Source of the DNA: Portulaca oleracea | Taxonomy: Eukaryota; Streptophyta; Magnoliopsida; Caryophyllales; Portulacaceae | Assembly (NCBI GenBank): GCA_029582165.1 | Contig: CM055886.1 | Location: 27,032,669-27,096,668, forward strand | Reading direction: 5' to 3' | DNA: 64,000 nucleotides | Shown here: piece after piece, positions 19,804-31,035 of the stretch | Layout of the letters: each line of letters starts with the position of its first letter | Numbering within the stretch: position 1 is the stretch's first letter | Notes under the pieces: generated by a model | What the model was told of the DNA's origin: nothing | Databases searched by the model: none | What the model saw: only the letters and a program-made list of their open reading frames with translations | Translations under genes and position numbers: made by a program

Positions 19804-20366
19804 TTTTGGATGGTAATATACCGATCTTTAGGGGTATTGGATTGTAATATGCCGAATTTTACTATTGGATAACAATTTCTCAGACATTTATATTTAGGTG
19901 AGATAATTATATCAGCAATAACTAAGGGGGTGGTGAACTGGTCTCCATGCTAACATGGCTAGCAGAGGGTAAAAAAACCTACCCCGACCCAATAATCCCG
20001 TTAACCCCTTCATTTTTGTCACTAACCCACGTTACAAGACATTGGTTGGTCGTGTGCCACGTCAGCATGAAGACCAGTTCACCACCCCCTTAGTCACTAT
20101 GTTGGGGCCGATCTTTTAACGTACGTGGATTAGTTAGACAAACGAAGGAGTTAACGGGGTTACTGGACATGAGCCAATTTTCTCCCTCCACCTGCCACAT
20201 TAGTACGGAGACTAGTTCACCAGTAACCACCCCTTATGTACTCACTGTTGGTATAATAATCTCACATAGATATAGATGTCAGGAATACTGTTATCCAATA
20301 GTAAAAGTCGACATATAACAATCTAATACTTCCAAAGGTCGGTATATTATTATCCAATATCCAAAC
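19804..20366. mobile_element. MULE miniature element with 9 bp TSD
   Basis: 563 bp with inverted ends TTTTGGATGGTAATATACCG and a complement ending CCAAAC. Flanking 9 bp repeats TTAATAGTA (19795-19803) and TTAATACTA (20367-20375) match at 8 of 9. It is related in layout to the elements at 11222 and 32427 (TATTGGA...AATAATG motifs). The interior holds a second set of inverted repeats at 19920-20230. Confidence 0.85.
19920..20230. repeat. Three-armed inverted repeat nested in the MULE element
   Basis: CTAAGGGGGTGGTGAACTGG at 19920 has a precise complement ending at 20094 (CCAGTTCACCACCCCCTTAG) and a further, diverged complement near 20203-20229 (AGTTCACCAGTAACCACCCC). It is probably a small miniature element plus a duplicated arm. 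Confidence 0.65.
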
Positions 20367-20375
20367 TTAATACTA

Positions 20376-23300
20376 TAATAACTGATATAAGTTTAATGAA
20401 GTGGAAAAACAAAAAAATATTTAAAAGAATTAAAAAGAGTTGAAAATAATTTCTTTTCGAAAGTGAGTTAGAAAGAACTGAGATAGTCTAAAAGAGTTGG
20501 AGACAATTTAAAATTTAACTTTATGTAAGTTGCAATATAGTTATAATCATAGATTCGATAAACGACAATATTTTGTTTAAAGAAAGTTATGAAATAAGTG
20601 TGTTTTTTTTATGTGTTTGTAAAATAGAATTTGATGGGTCGTTTTAATATAATATTATAGGATGAGTGAACAAATTAAACTAAAGATATGAAGATACTTT
20701 TACGTACCGGTTATAAATTGTCAAATCAACTACTACTTTTATCTAATATTGTAAATTGTATATCAAAGTAGCTAACCGAAAACAATACGAAAACAATCTG
20801 GCAAAGTTATGAAGGTTTTGACATTAACACCCCGTATACGATGGCTAGGCGGATATGTTTCATCATATTTTTTGTTTTATCCATCAAATAAGAAATATAT
20901 ATTGAATATTAGTTGAGTATACGAAATCATCTATCATCCACTGATAAAAGATTAAGTATACCTTAAAAATTTTCTGGATCCATGTGCTTATATATTACAT
21001 TAATCAGAAGCTTAGCGTTCTAGTAATATGTGAGTTGGAAGTTTATTCTACGCGCACATGACCAAGATACAAAACTAATCACCTCATATTTAACCTTCAA
21101 ATAATCATACACTGCCTCAACAAATGGTGAACTTGTTAAACAAGTAGATCCTCAGCTTAGGCAAAGTGGAATAGTCCTCTCAATATGGTAAAGAGATATG
21201 GAAGGGTTTACTCAAAACTCATATTGGTGCATGTAAACTAGCATGGGTTGATTAAGCCACTCAATTTACCATCACTGTGGACAATATCCAGAAATGTAGA
21301 CCATGAGGACTTTTACAGGTTGTAACGAGACTTAGATTGAAGTAAGGAAAGAAATCATTTGGGATAAACAGAGCTTAATAGCCAACCAAGTGGCAAAAAC
21401 ACTTCCCAAATCCCAACAACAACATTCCACTTCAACATGACCAACTCTATACCTCTACAAGAAAAGAAAAACATATAACCCATATAAGAACAAAATCAGC
21501 GGAGAATTAAAGAATTTTCATGCCAAATGCTTTACCCATGAATCAAACTTTTTTTCCTTTATTTCTTCCTTTTTTGATTTTTTTTTTCAATTTTTCCAAA
21601 GCAAAAGCGAATGACAAGAGTAGAATACAAAAAAATCACCCTAGAAAAATCAAAATGTAACCCCTCTAGCACCATAAGAGAAAGCTCGGCAGTTTCAATC
21701 ATTACAAACCCACTTCCCTCTTAACATAGGAAGATGTCTTCATATAAGGGTCCCATAAGTTTTGATCTATCTTATTACCTAGGTATTAAAAAAATTAAAA
21801 AAAAAACTCATTTCCTTAACAAGCTACCATTACACAATACCAACAAAAAAATCACTTATGCTCTTAATACACATTGAAGTGTTCCACAACCATCTTAGCA
21901 AAGAGTTAGAGATATAAATAGGCGAAGGTTCAATCATATGAGGTAAAACAACAAGAATGGACGAAGCTCAAAGGGAGGCTAGCAAAATTGGAACAATTTT
22001 GTTGGGTGACATTTCAGCCATGTGGCAAAATAGCTCCTCAATCATTGAACATTAAGCATATGTTGTTCTAGAAAAAAAAAATCAATTTTTGGAGATGCAC
22101 ACATGGTAGAGCCACACAAGAAAGAAATGAGACTATATATCTAATAAATAGTTCATGAAGGCTCAAAATATCACGGATTATTCTATCAATCTTTAAACTA
22201 GCTCAAAAAGATAACCAATCAAAAAGGCTCAATCATTGTGTAAGAGGGGCCTCAAAGGCAAAAAGACTTAAGGAGATGCAACATTAAACATTTTACAAAT
22301 CAAGTCGCAAAGAGTTAATAAGTTAAGCCAACAAATCATAAACCAAACACAAACCAATCCAATTATAAACTCTTGAGAATCATCATTGAAGGAGGGACTT
22401 TCAGAAACAATATTTATTTTCTTTTTCCAATTTTTTGTGAAAGAAGAAAATCTACCTATTAAAGCGACAAATTATTTAAAAAGACAAAACGAGAAGTGAG
22501 AATGAATACTTACCATGAGTGCTTAAGAACATCCCATTTACACTTTATCATCGCCTATGCAGTATAGGATAAATGTAATTCTATCCTAAATGCTCTATCA
22601 TGCTTCTAAAAAAATGATCCTAAACTAATGCAACATAGAATATAATGTTATGAGCAATATGAAATCGATATGAACTAACCTATAATGAAAGTGAACAACC
22701 TAGATGCAACTACTATATACATTGAGAACCATGTCAATTGAAATCACCTCACAATAAGCTTGAAGCTCACCTCCCCATGCTTGGAATTGAACTTTCATCG
22801 TCCCAGTGAAAAGTGTGTGTAATGAGTGTATTAGGACGGGGATCAATAGATACATAAGTTCCAAGATAGAATACTTGGCAATGAGAATGGCTATGCAAAA
22901 AAAAAAAAAAAGGACCTAGGCAAGCTAAAGATGTGAGCACTCGATTATGAGCACAATTTGGGGGGAGGGGGGGAGGGGAGAGATAGATTGCAGCAGTAGA
23001 GAATCAAAAGTAGTGTAGCACTCTAAAAGCATCTGAATGTTGGGAAGGGTGCAAAGTACACCAAAAGGAAGGTGATTAGGCAGTGGAGAGTACAGTGCTT
23101 GCTTGCATTTTTAATTGGAGCAGTTTCCAACAAGATGGGGCTAATGGAACTGTGGCAGTGGCTCACATGTGAGCCGAACGGCCAATGTCACTAAGCCCTA
23201 GAAATACGCACCGGTGATTTATGGTTTGTTGGATGTTGAGTGTTTAAGAAAGTTGCGACTAGCAAGATGACCGCTAGCGAGTCATCAATAACAACGGTGA

Positions 23301-23628
23301 CAGTTGAGGTGGGTTGGCCAGCCATTCTCATTGGTGAAGGTGGTGGCCAACGATGTTGAGGTGGGTTGGTTGGCAACTCTCCTTTGTGTAGGCGGTGGCG
23401 AAAAATGTTGAGTGGTGAGTGAGAGATTGAGATGGAGGAGGATTTAATCGATTTTGATGTTTTTCTTTTCTTTTCTTTTTGTTTAGGGTGTGTTTTTACA
23501 CGGGTGAGGGATCGAGAGTAGTTAGTTGCTTCCCAGGTGATGTTTTTTTGCCCAAATTGCACGACACAATTGTGTACTTTGACTCCCTATCCATGTAGAG
23601 CTTACAATGGGTATACAAATGAATACAT
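20376..23628. other. Non-coding sequence, possibly decayed Gypsy 3' region
   Basis: No supported gene. From 21400 to 22900 the composition (poly-T tracts and, on the minus strand, AAGCATGGGGAGGTGAGC at about 22765-22790) resembles the non-coding stretch after pol in Athila/Tat-like Gypsy elements. A tandem duplication of GTTGAGGTGGGTTGG lies at about 23302 and 23358. No RT or integrase motif is visible, so the assignment is tentative. Confidence 0.4.
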
Positions 23629-24340
23629 TTCGAAAGAACCCTAGAGGAGGGAAAGGGGGTGAATAGGTTTTTGTAAGATTCTGCACATTTACAGTAAGGA
23701 TGTTAGTTTTTGTTGATCTAAGTCAAGAACATAATGTGTAATGAAAACCAACTGTTTCTTTTATTGAATAAGCAACAAGGACATTACACAGAATAAAATG
23801 GCAAGAAAGGAAAACTCGTTGTTCGTGGCGAAAGATCCTTGAGACAACTACAGTAGAGAATGTGCCAATTAACTTGGCACACAAAACGTTATAGAGGGTT
23901 TACACCAACTCAGTTGGTGTGATATAATAGAACTCTTGATCCTTCAGGTTCTACTACAAGCAACTACTTGCCAATTGCCTTGCCTACAATACAATAAGTC
24001 AAAAACTCGTCTCAAAGAGACTATACTCAGCAATCACTTAATGATTTCCTACACTCTCGATTGCTTCATTGGAATCAAATTAATCTTCTAAGAGTGCGGA
24101 TGCAGCAGATTTATAGAGGGATTTGAGGACCGTTGTGTTTGATCTTTGATTGACCTTCCTAATTTAGTCATCTGAGATTCTTGCTTTGCTTTATTTATTC
24201 TTTCTGCTTCTTTATTCAAACTTGGCTTCTTTTTCCTTTTTGCAACTGTGCGTAGATTTCCTGAAAAAATGTGACACAGATTAGCTAATACGCAGACATA
24301 TTACTTAATGGAAGGAGATCGAGAATTTTGGATTCTTCCC
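23629..24340 (-). mobile_element. LTR fragment of the CCCTAGAGG family
   Basis: It starts CGAAAGAACCCTAGAGGAGGG and ends near GGATTCTTCCC, and shares layout with the LTRs at 26063, 29658 and 31036 (CCCTAGAGGGGG, then GGTGAATAGG, then the promoter region). This LTR type is common in plant Copia elements, including SIRE-like ones. Its right edge was hit by a TRIM inserted at 24341. No TSD was found. Confidence 0.6.
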
Positions 24341-24518
24341 TGTTGGGATTCACCCATGAGTAAATGTCCCACATCGGAAAAGTAAAGAGAAAGGACATGG
24401 TATATAACTCAAGTGAGTTACTCCTCTTAGCACCAATTGGTTTTAAGATGGAATCTCACTTAACTTGTGAACTATGGGTCTTGGTTGAAGTAGGCTCCCC
24501 CCTTGGATCTCCCCAACA
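24341..24518. mobile_element. Solo LTR of a TRIM with perfect TSD
   Basis: 178 bp, TGTTGGGATTC...TCCCCAACA, with the TGTCCCACATCGG motif shared by several plant TRIM LTRs. TSD TTCCC at 24336-24340 and 24519-24523. It is inserted at the end of the preceding LTR, splitting GGATTCTTCCC from CCCTTTTTG. Confidence 0.88.
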
Positions 24519-24879
24519 TTCCCTTTTTGTACAATTTTGCCTTTTAGAGCGAAGCCGTACTTTGGCATTCATGCGCTATTTTATGCCACACATCTTCGAA
24601 AAGTAAATTGCGGGACACCACTTTTATTTAATGCATTCTCAGGTGATATTATAATTACATAAGTGGCTGGCAGGTGATATTCAGGCGTACTTTCCCCTAA
24701 AAATTTAAAATTTTCATTTTGCCCTTGAAATGTTGAGTGAACTGCCCATTTTACCCTTAATTTGCCCACTCAAAAGTATGGGTATACTTCTCTCCTCTTC
24801 ATTCCCCAACTATTCAGCCACTAATGGTTTATTCCACATTCTTTCATTCGAAAACCTCAAAACTGATAGTGGTGAAGGA

Positions 24880-25090
24880 ATTTGGTGTTGTTCTTTGCTT
24901 CTTGTTACTTTTGTATAGATCATCTCCTTTTTTGTTTGTTAGTGTCTTCCTCTCCTGTACTTGTTTGTACTACTCTTTTGCTTGGAAGCCTTTTGAATTT
25001 TGGGGAGATTAACTTCCCTTTAATTCAAGAGAAAGACGATTATGATGAGAAATCATCAACAACATTTGTTAAATTCAAAAGGGTGAAACG
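24880..25090 (+). pseudogene. Captured fragment of a plant membrane protein gene
   Basis: The frame includes SSPVLVCTTLLLGSLLNFGE, a hydrophobic segment followed by a charged E-K-D-D-Y-D-E stretch. In my recollection a family of large plant proteins annotated as uncharacterised (sometimes cardiomyopathy-associated-like) has a segment of the form SSPV-[IL]-VCT-[SA]-VLLG-x-LLSFG followed by acidic sequence. Function is unknown. Frames upstream and downstream are interrupted, and the fragment sits between MULE inverted repeats, so it is captured cargo. Confidence 0.55.
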
Positions 25091-25419
25091 TCAGCAGCAA
25101 TTGCTGATTTTTCCCAGACTTCAATGCTCATCGATCAAAATTTCAAGGAGATCCCGATCGGTATTGGTAAACAACTAATCAATGAAACTAACTAGGACTG
25201 GGAGCCCTCGAACTTGAAGGTAGTAGAGCAGAAAGCAAGTTTGGAGGATCAAAACATTCAAGTTAGTTTCAGTCATGATGAATTTCTTGTAAATGAGTCG
25301 TGAAGAAAGTCTCTGGGTGAGAATTTTGAGGATTAAAAATCAGCAAAGGAATCAATGGATACCCAAGTAAGGGATCAATTAGATTCTTTTGCTGGATCAT
25401 TGAGAACAGCCTGATAACG

Positions 25420-25625
25420 TAGTGGAGGATAGTCTATCTCTAGTTGGGAAGGATGATGAAGTTGGTCAAAATTCAGCATTGCCTGAGGCTGAGGTGGACA
25501 CTCAGAATTCGGAGGAATACAAATTGGCAGAAGGATTGACTGATGCTCAGATAACAAGAGGTGATTTGGATTTGGACTCTTTGAGATTAGACCATGTTTT
25601 TGAGGAAAGGTTCAGATTGATAGTC
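25420..25625 (+). pseudogene. Second captured coding fragment, acidic
   Basis: An open frame rich in Glu, Asp and Leu with repeated DSLSLVGKDDEVGQ-like and LDLDSLRLDHVFEERF segments. It is plausibly a later exon of the same captured gene as 24880-25090, because that family continues with long acidic repeats. The CTATCTCTAGTT phrase occurs at both ends (about 25430 and 25625), a short direct repeat. No function is inferred. Confidence 0.4.
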
Positions 25626-26062
25626 TATCTCTAGTTTGGAATGTTCAGGTTGATGTTCTTCCTCAGTTAAGAAATCAATTAAAGGTAACACATGCAGTTC
25701 ACTCAATATTTCAAGAGTAAAATGGTCTTTTCAAATTTTCATGTGTAAATATGTCTAAATATCACCTGTCAGCTAGTTATGTAATTATAATGTCACTTGG
25801 AAATGCATTAAATAAAAGTGGTGTCCCGCAAGTCAGTTTCCAAATATGTGTACGTGACGCTCCTAACAATTTTTTAATTGTTTGATAGTACTATTAATTA
25901 TCAATTATAAGTATCTTAGAAAATGTGTTGCCTATACCAACAATAACAAAAATGGCACCTTAATCAAATAAACCCTATTTGTTGTGTTATATTTGAGGCA
26001 CACTTTGTAAATTCAATGGATAAAAATATAATTCTATATTATCCATATAGGGGTATGATAGT

Positions 26063-27242
26063 TGAAACAACCCTAGAGGGGGGTGAATAGGGTTGTATAA
26101 AAATTCTGCACTTAATCAACACAAGAACATTAATAGCACTTATATATCTGAATAATACTTCTTTAGTGATAAACTTAAAGTGCTAGAAAATAGAGGTTAT
26201 AAACTCGGCACTGTCAAGGACCGTGAGGTCCTCAACAGATGCTTATAAGGGCAGAAGATTCAGGATGAACTTCTGCAGCAGTAGCCTCACAACTGAGGCA
26301 GGAAGAATGGCTTGAACTTTCTAAAGTGAGATCACTTCACTTTAGCTACACGACTCTGAGGTCCTCACCAGAATACACCTTCTGGTTATACAACTCACTA
26401 CTCAAAACCAAGTAGCTACACTCGGAATTTTCTATCACAAAATTCCTACACACGATTTATCTTGCTTGGAATCATTGCTGTCTTGAGAGGTCTTGGTTGT
26501 ATTTATACTTGTGCTTCTTTGATGGCAACGGTCTCCTTCCTTTGAGGTTGATTCTTTCCTTTCTAGTTTGATCTCCAATCTTGTTTTATTTGACAGTTGG
26601 AAAGTATCCTCTTTTCCGTTTGATATCTACAATAGAGTCTCCTTCCTTTGAGGTTGATTCTTTCCTTTCTTGTTTGATCTCCAATCTTCTTTTATTTGGT
26701 AGTTGGGAAGTATCATCTTTTCCATTTGATATCTACAATAGGAAGATCAACTTGTCATAATAATTAAGGAAAATCATAATCAAGGAGATAGATATAATGT
26801 AGATATAAGTTCCCTTATTTAATTTTGACCGATCTTTCAAACAAGATCTTCATGCTGGAATAGAGGTCCTCACTGCCGGATATGGTGAGGTCCTCAGAGA
26901 GTCATTGAGATTCTTCAATCTCCTTAATTTGGCAATTATCTCAACCTCTTGGAATAGGATAAAATCAATTAGATACTCAAAGATATATATGAGTGAGGCG
27001 GATTCTTCAATCTCCTCAATTTGGCAATTATTTCATTCTCTTAGATTTGGATTCTACAATAGAATAAAATCAATTAGATACTCAGAGATATATATGAATA
27101 TCAGAGAGATATGAAATTTATATAATATGGAAACTTCCCTGATTTTATGTGATCAAAAATTTGTCTTTCAATCAAAATGTTAGCGGCTACTGTGGAGGTC
27201 CTCAATGCAGTGGAGGTCCTTAGAATGAGCAGGGGTTCTTCA
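26063..27242 (-). mobile_element. Solo LTR of the CCCTAGAGG family
   Basis: 1180 bp, plus strand TGAAACAACCC...GGTTCTTCA, flanked by ATAGT (26058-26062) and ATAAT (27243-27247), 4 of 5 identical. Inside are two tandem duplications: a 106 bp unit at about 26530-26741 (TCCTTCCTTTGAGGTTGATT) and a roughly 95 bp unit at 26907-27100 (ATTCTTCAATCTCC). Confidence 0.78.
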
Positions 27243-27649
27243 ATAATTATAGAAGTCAATCATATTATTTTTTTCAACTCACTAAGTCACTATATAAATT
27301 TTATACCAATTTAAGATATTTAAAAAGTGTCTTGTCTATCCCAAAATTGATATGATTTTCATTTGGAATAGAAGGTCTTGTCTAGGATATTGATGGAGAG
27401 TTATGACAAGGTTAGTGATCAAAACACTGATTTATGTCAATGCTTGACTCTATATTTTACCCGTGGATATATATCATATGCATGGTGTGATGTTATTCTG
27501 CATCATTCTTTGCGACTGTCACTTTCAAACAAAATTGACCTACACCTCCATCTAACCCACTAGTAAGCTTTGCAACTTTACCATTCTGGGCCAAATTCAA
27601 GGTTATAAATTATTTGTATTAGGGTAGGGGGGGTTACGAGGAGGATAAT

Positions 27650-29031
27650 GATACACATCTTGACTCAAGGTGGTTAATAATCATCTTGAATTGTTTATAT
27701 TTCACATTTTTATAATTTTAAATAATATTTTCTCTAATAATTATATATATTTATCACCTATAAGAGTATAATATTTATTAGCTAGGTCAAAAAATATATA
27801 TAGTAACCTAATTTTATCAATCTTAGTAGAAAATGCACGTTTTATTCATAGTTTTATATTTATGAAAAAATATAAATAAATAATTATTTTATATTGTTTA
27901 TAGGCCTTGTTTGGCAATCATATGTTAGCTGATAGATGTTTGGATTAACTATTTAACTTTATCTGTTTGTGTTAGCTGATTGTAGGAAAAATGTTTGGTA
28001 AAAGCTACATCAAAAAGCTTCATCAACTAGCTTTTTGAAAATTAACTTATTGGGTCCAAAAATCTAATATAAAAAGTTACTTACCAAACACCTCAAATAA
28101 CTTTTTCACCTTAGTCAAAAAACTAAAAGTTATCCAAAAAGCTAAAAGATACTCAAAAAGTTGGGTAACGAAACACCCCCATAAGTTGTAATGACCTTCA
28201 AAATAATGAAACATACCTTTATAATGATTTAAATATACTTATATTTAATTTTATGATTAATTTAGGTGAAACGTAAGATGGCTATTAAACATCTTGCGTC
28301 AAGATATTTATCATTTTGCTCGGAAGAATAACAAAGTGTTAAATTCAATCTTCATGCATGGATCATTAAATAAAATAGCGCTATCAGCTAGAGTAGAAGG
28401 TGGCTAGGGGTATTTTCACAGTCTAAGATGGATGTATTTTCTATGTTAATTTAGTCTAAATGCATGGATAGTTACTTTAAACCTATGATTTGGGAGATTG
28501 ACTACGAGAGGTGCTCAATTATTAATCACTTTACAGATCTCATTAATTGATATTTGATTTGCTAAGTTTGACATTTTGTATTCGTGAATTTTGCTAAGGG
28601 ATAGACTAATTACCATGAAACATGTTTGGGCATTTTTCAACGCTTGGAATTAGCAGCCATCTCTAGCAGTCATAAATTAAATAGCAAAATGATAAACATA
28701 TCTGGCAGTCACCTAAATCACTCATAAAATTAAATGTAAATATATTTAAATTATTATAAAGGTATGTTTCATTACTTCGAGAGTTATTATAAAAATATTT
28801 ATTTATTTATATTTTTCATAAATATAAAACCATGCATAAAATGTGCATTTTTTACTATGATTGATGAAATTAGCTAGTATTCATATTTTTTTGACCTAGC
28901 AAATAAGTATTATACTCTTGTAGTTGATAAATATACATAATTATTAGAGACAATATTATTAAAAGTTAACAAAGTGTGAAATATAGATAATTCAAGATGG
29001 TTATTAACCATCTTGAGGCAAGATGTGTATC
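27650..29031. mobile_element. Large foldback element (1.38 kb)
   Basis: Ends are inverted copies of GATACACATCTTGACTCAAG; the arms continue inward for several hundred bp, including ATTATAAAGGTATGTTTCATTA against its complement near 28210 and 28750. The left arm is interrupted by the miniature element at 27903-28180. The loop (28330-28680) has no clear frame. No TSD was recognised. Confidence 0.7.
27903..28180. mobile_element. PIF/Harbinger-like miniature element
   Basis: 278 bp from GGCCTTGTTTGGCAA to GTAACGAAACACCCCC, with complementary ends of the GGGNNTGTTTGGT type. ATA on both sides may be a 3 bp target duplication. It is inserted in the left arm of the 27650-29031 foldback. Confidence 0.7.
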
Positions 29032-29652
29032 CTGGTCCAATTAAATATTTATTGGGACAAAAGTTGTAATAAGGTGACAACCTTTTCCATATTTTTGGTC
29101 AAAATTCAAATCTTGATAAAAATAAAAATTATTGCCAATGACATTTGAAACATTTAGATGAGGATGGTATTAACTTTTGGGATTTTATTAAATGAATGTG
29201 ATAGGTAAAATAGGAAAAGCAATAATTAATATAGTGTTGGGATTGTAAAGTGACAAATAATTTGAAACAAGACAAGTTAGGTAAAAAGTGAGATAAAAAA
29301 GAATGGAGATAGTAATTATTTGTTGCTTTTATCATTTCCACCATGATTGTATAACCAAAATAGAAATATCTTAGTCAATATATCAATCAACTACTTTTGT
29401 CTTGCTATCTTTCCACAATTGAAAAAACTAAATTACTTTTATCATGTGCAACATGAGTGTATAACCAAAATGGAAATATTTTAGTTAATATATCAATCAA
29501 CTACTTTTTTCTTGCTACCTTTCCAAAATTGAAAAAAGTAAATTATAAAGAATTGAGGGAAAAACATAAACCGAAACTAGAACCAATACTCCCGAATCCA
29601 ACCCAGATATATATAGTTTAGGTGGTGGATAACGAATCGTTGTTCAAATTAA
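29032..29652. other. AT-rich intergenic sequence
   Basis: No gene. Two near-identical ~110 bp segments (TATAACCAAAATAGAAATAT... and TATAACCAAAATGGAAATAT...) at about 29349 and 29459 form a direct repeat. Confidence 0.6.
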
Positions 29653-29657
29653 TATTG

Positions 29658-30626
29658 TGAAATAACCCTAGAGGGGGTGAAGGTTACATTACAAACACAA
29701 GGACGTTAATAGCACTTGATTAACTGAATAATACTTCTTTATTAGATAAACGTTGAGGTACAATAGAAATAGAGAAGTTAGGGAACTTAGCAGAATCAGG
29801 ACAGTGAGGTCCTTGATGACTGCTTACATTGACAGAAACTGAGGTTCAGTTTCTGTTGAGGGGCCTCACAGACGAAGCTTGTGATGAGGAGCCTCACAGA
29901 TGAGGCAGAGAGAAGAGACCTCACAGACGAGGCTTCGCAGATGAGGCGGAGAGGAGAGACCTCACAGACGAGGCTTCACAGATGAGGCAGACAGGAGCGG
30001 CCTCACAGACGAGGCAGAGAAGAGGGGCCTCACAAACAAGGCAGAGAAGAGGGGCCTCACAGATGAGGCAGAGAAGAACTTCAAACTCACAAAGTCTTAG
30101 TACTTCAAGGCTTTGCTAACAACACCTCACCAACATAGTTGGCTACAAAACTCATCAAGATCCTTGGTTACACCTCATCAGAAGTACCTCACTAGCTACA
30201 TTTCTCACCAAGGATTCATTGGCTACTCTCAGAAACCTCACGAGGTTTCCTACACTCAATTACTTGCTTGGAATCGACTAATTTGCACAAGGAGCTATTG
30301 GAGGTATTTATAGTTGAGGTATTCAATCAGCAACGGTCTCCTCTTCATTCTTTCCTTTGTTGATTGATCTTTGATCCTTTCCATATTCGCCTTGATCTTC
30401 TATCTTTGCTTCTTTGGAAACTTCGATCTTATCATATATAATAATCTCTGCAAATATGCACATCAAAATTGGTGAATATAATCTTGAGAATATGCTGGGA
30501 ATAATTTAGGGATTTTCAGGATACTTCCCTAATTTGTTCTTTCAAACAAAACTCTCTGTTGTCTTTTGCTGGAGGTCCTCAACGGTGAATATGCGGAGGT
30601 CCTCAGAGCAGGGGTGGGTTTCTTCA
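29658..30626 (-). repeat. 3' LTR of the 29 kb element
   Basis: 969 bp with the minisatellite at 29847-30075 inside. Confidence 0.88.
29847..30075. repeat. Minisatellite within the 3' LTR
   Basis: A tandem array built on GGGGCCTCACAGACGAGGC plus AGAGAAGA (27 bp) and a longer variant with CTTCACAGATGAGGC. CCTCACAGACGAGG is itself partly palindromic (CCTC...GAGG), so each unit can form a small hairpin. Confidence 0.85.
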
Positions 30627-31021
30627 ATCTCCCCCTTTTTGTTTGAAAGACAAAACTGAGTGGTGAGGACCTTAATGAATTGACTCCCCCTCAATCAGTG
30701 CAAGAGAGATGGTTGAGGTCTTCAGAGGTAAGATGCGTTTCCATAATCTCCCACTTGATACAACATCTAGAATATTGTAGAGGTCGTCTAGAAATCTGCA
30801 ACACTTGATAAACTTGTTAGTACTAAAAGAGGGTCCTCCCCCTCAATTCATGCCACAAGTTAGATCAATGAAAAGTTTACGGAAGACGTACCTCAAGGAG
30901 AGACATAGAAATGACCCTTATAGCTAAATGCACGATTTCAACGTCCGTGACTCACCTTGTTGCTTTCACTATCCCCCGTGATCTTTTCCACAGAGCGGTT
31001 AGTCTCCTCTTGAGTGGACCT

Positions 31022-31033
31022 GCTCTGATACCA
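31022..31033 (-). other. Primer binding site (initiator Met-tRNA)
   Basis: The minus strand reads TGGTATCAGAGC, two bases after the 5' LTR end (TTATTTCA). Confidence 0.92.
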
Positions 31034-31035
31034 AT

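Larger units (their letters stand above)
24608..25831. mobile_element. Pack-MULE-like element
   Basis: 1224 bp with inverted ends of about 150 bp (TTGCGGGACACCACTTTTAT at the left, complement at the right). The interior is not transposase but gene-derived coding sequence (see 24880-25090 and 25420-25625). No matching 9 bp flanks were found, so the TSD has decayed or the true ends lie a few bases off. Confidence 0.75.

Noticed and set aside
23191..23562. 123-residue minus-strand frame, Ser/Lys-rich
   Set aside because: No recognisable domain; it overlaps a tandem duplication and lies in probable retrotransposon non-coding sequence.
29847..30075. CRISPR-like array of short repeats
   Set aside because: Units are tandem minisatellite repeats without unique spacers, inside plant LTRs, and the same array occurs in both LTRs.
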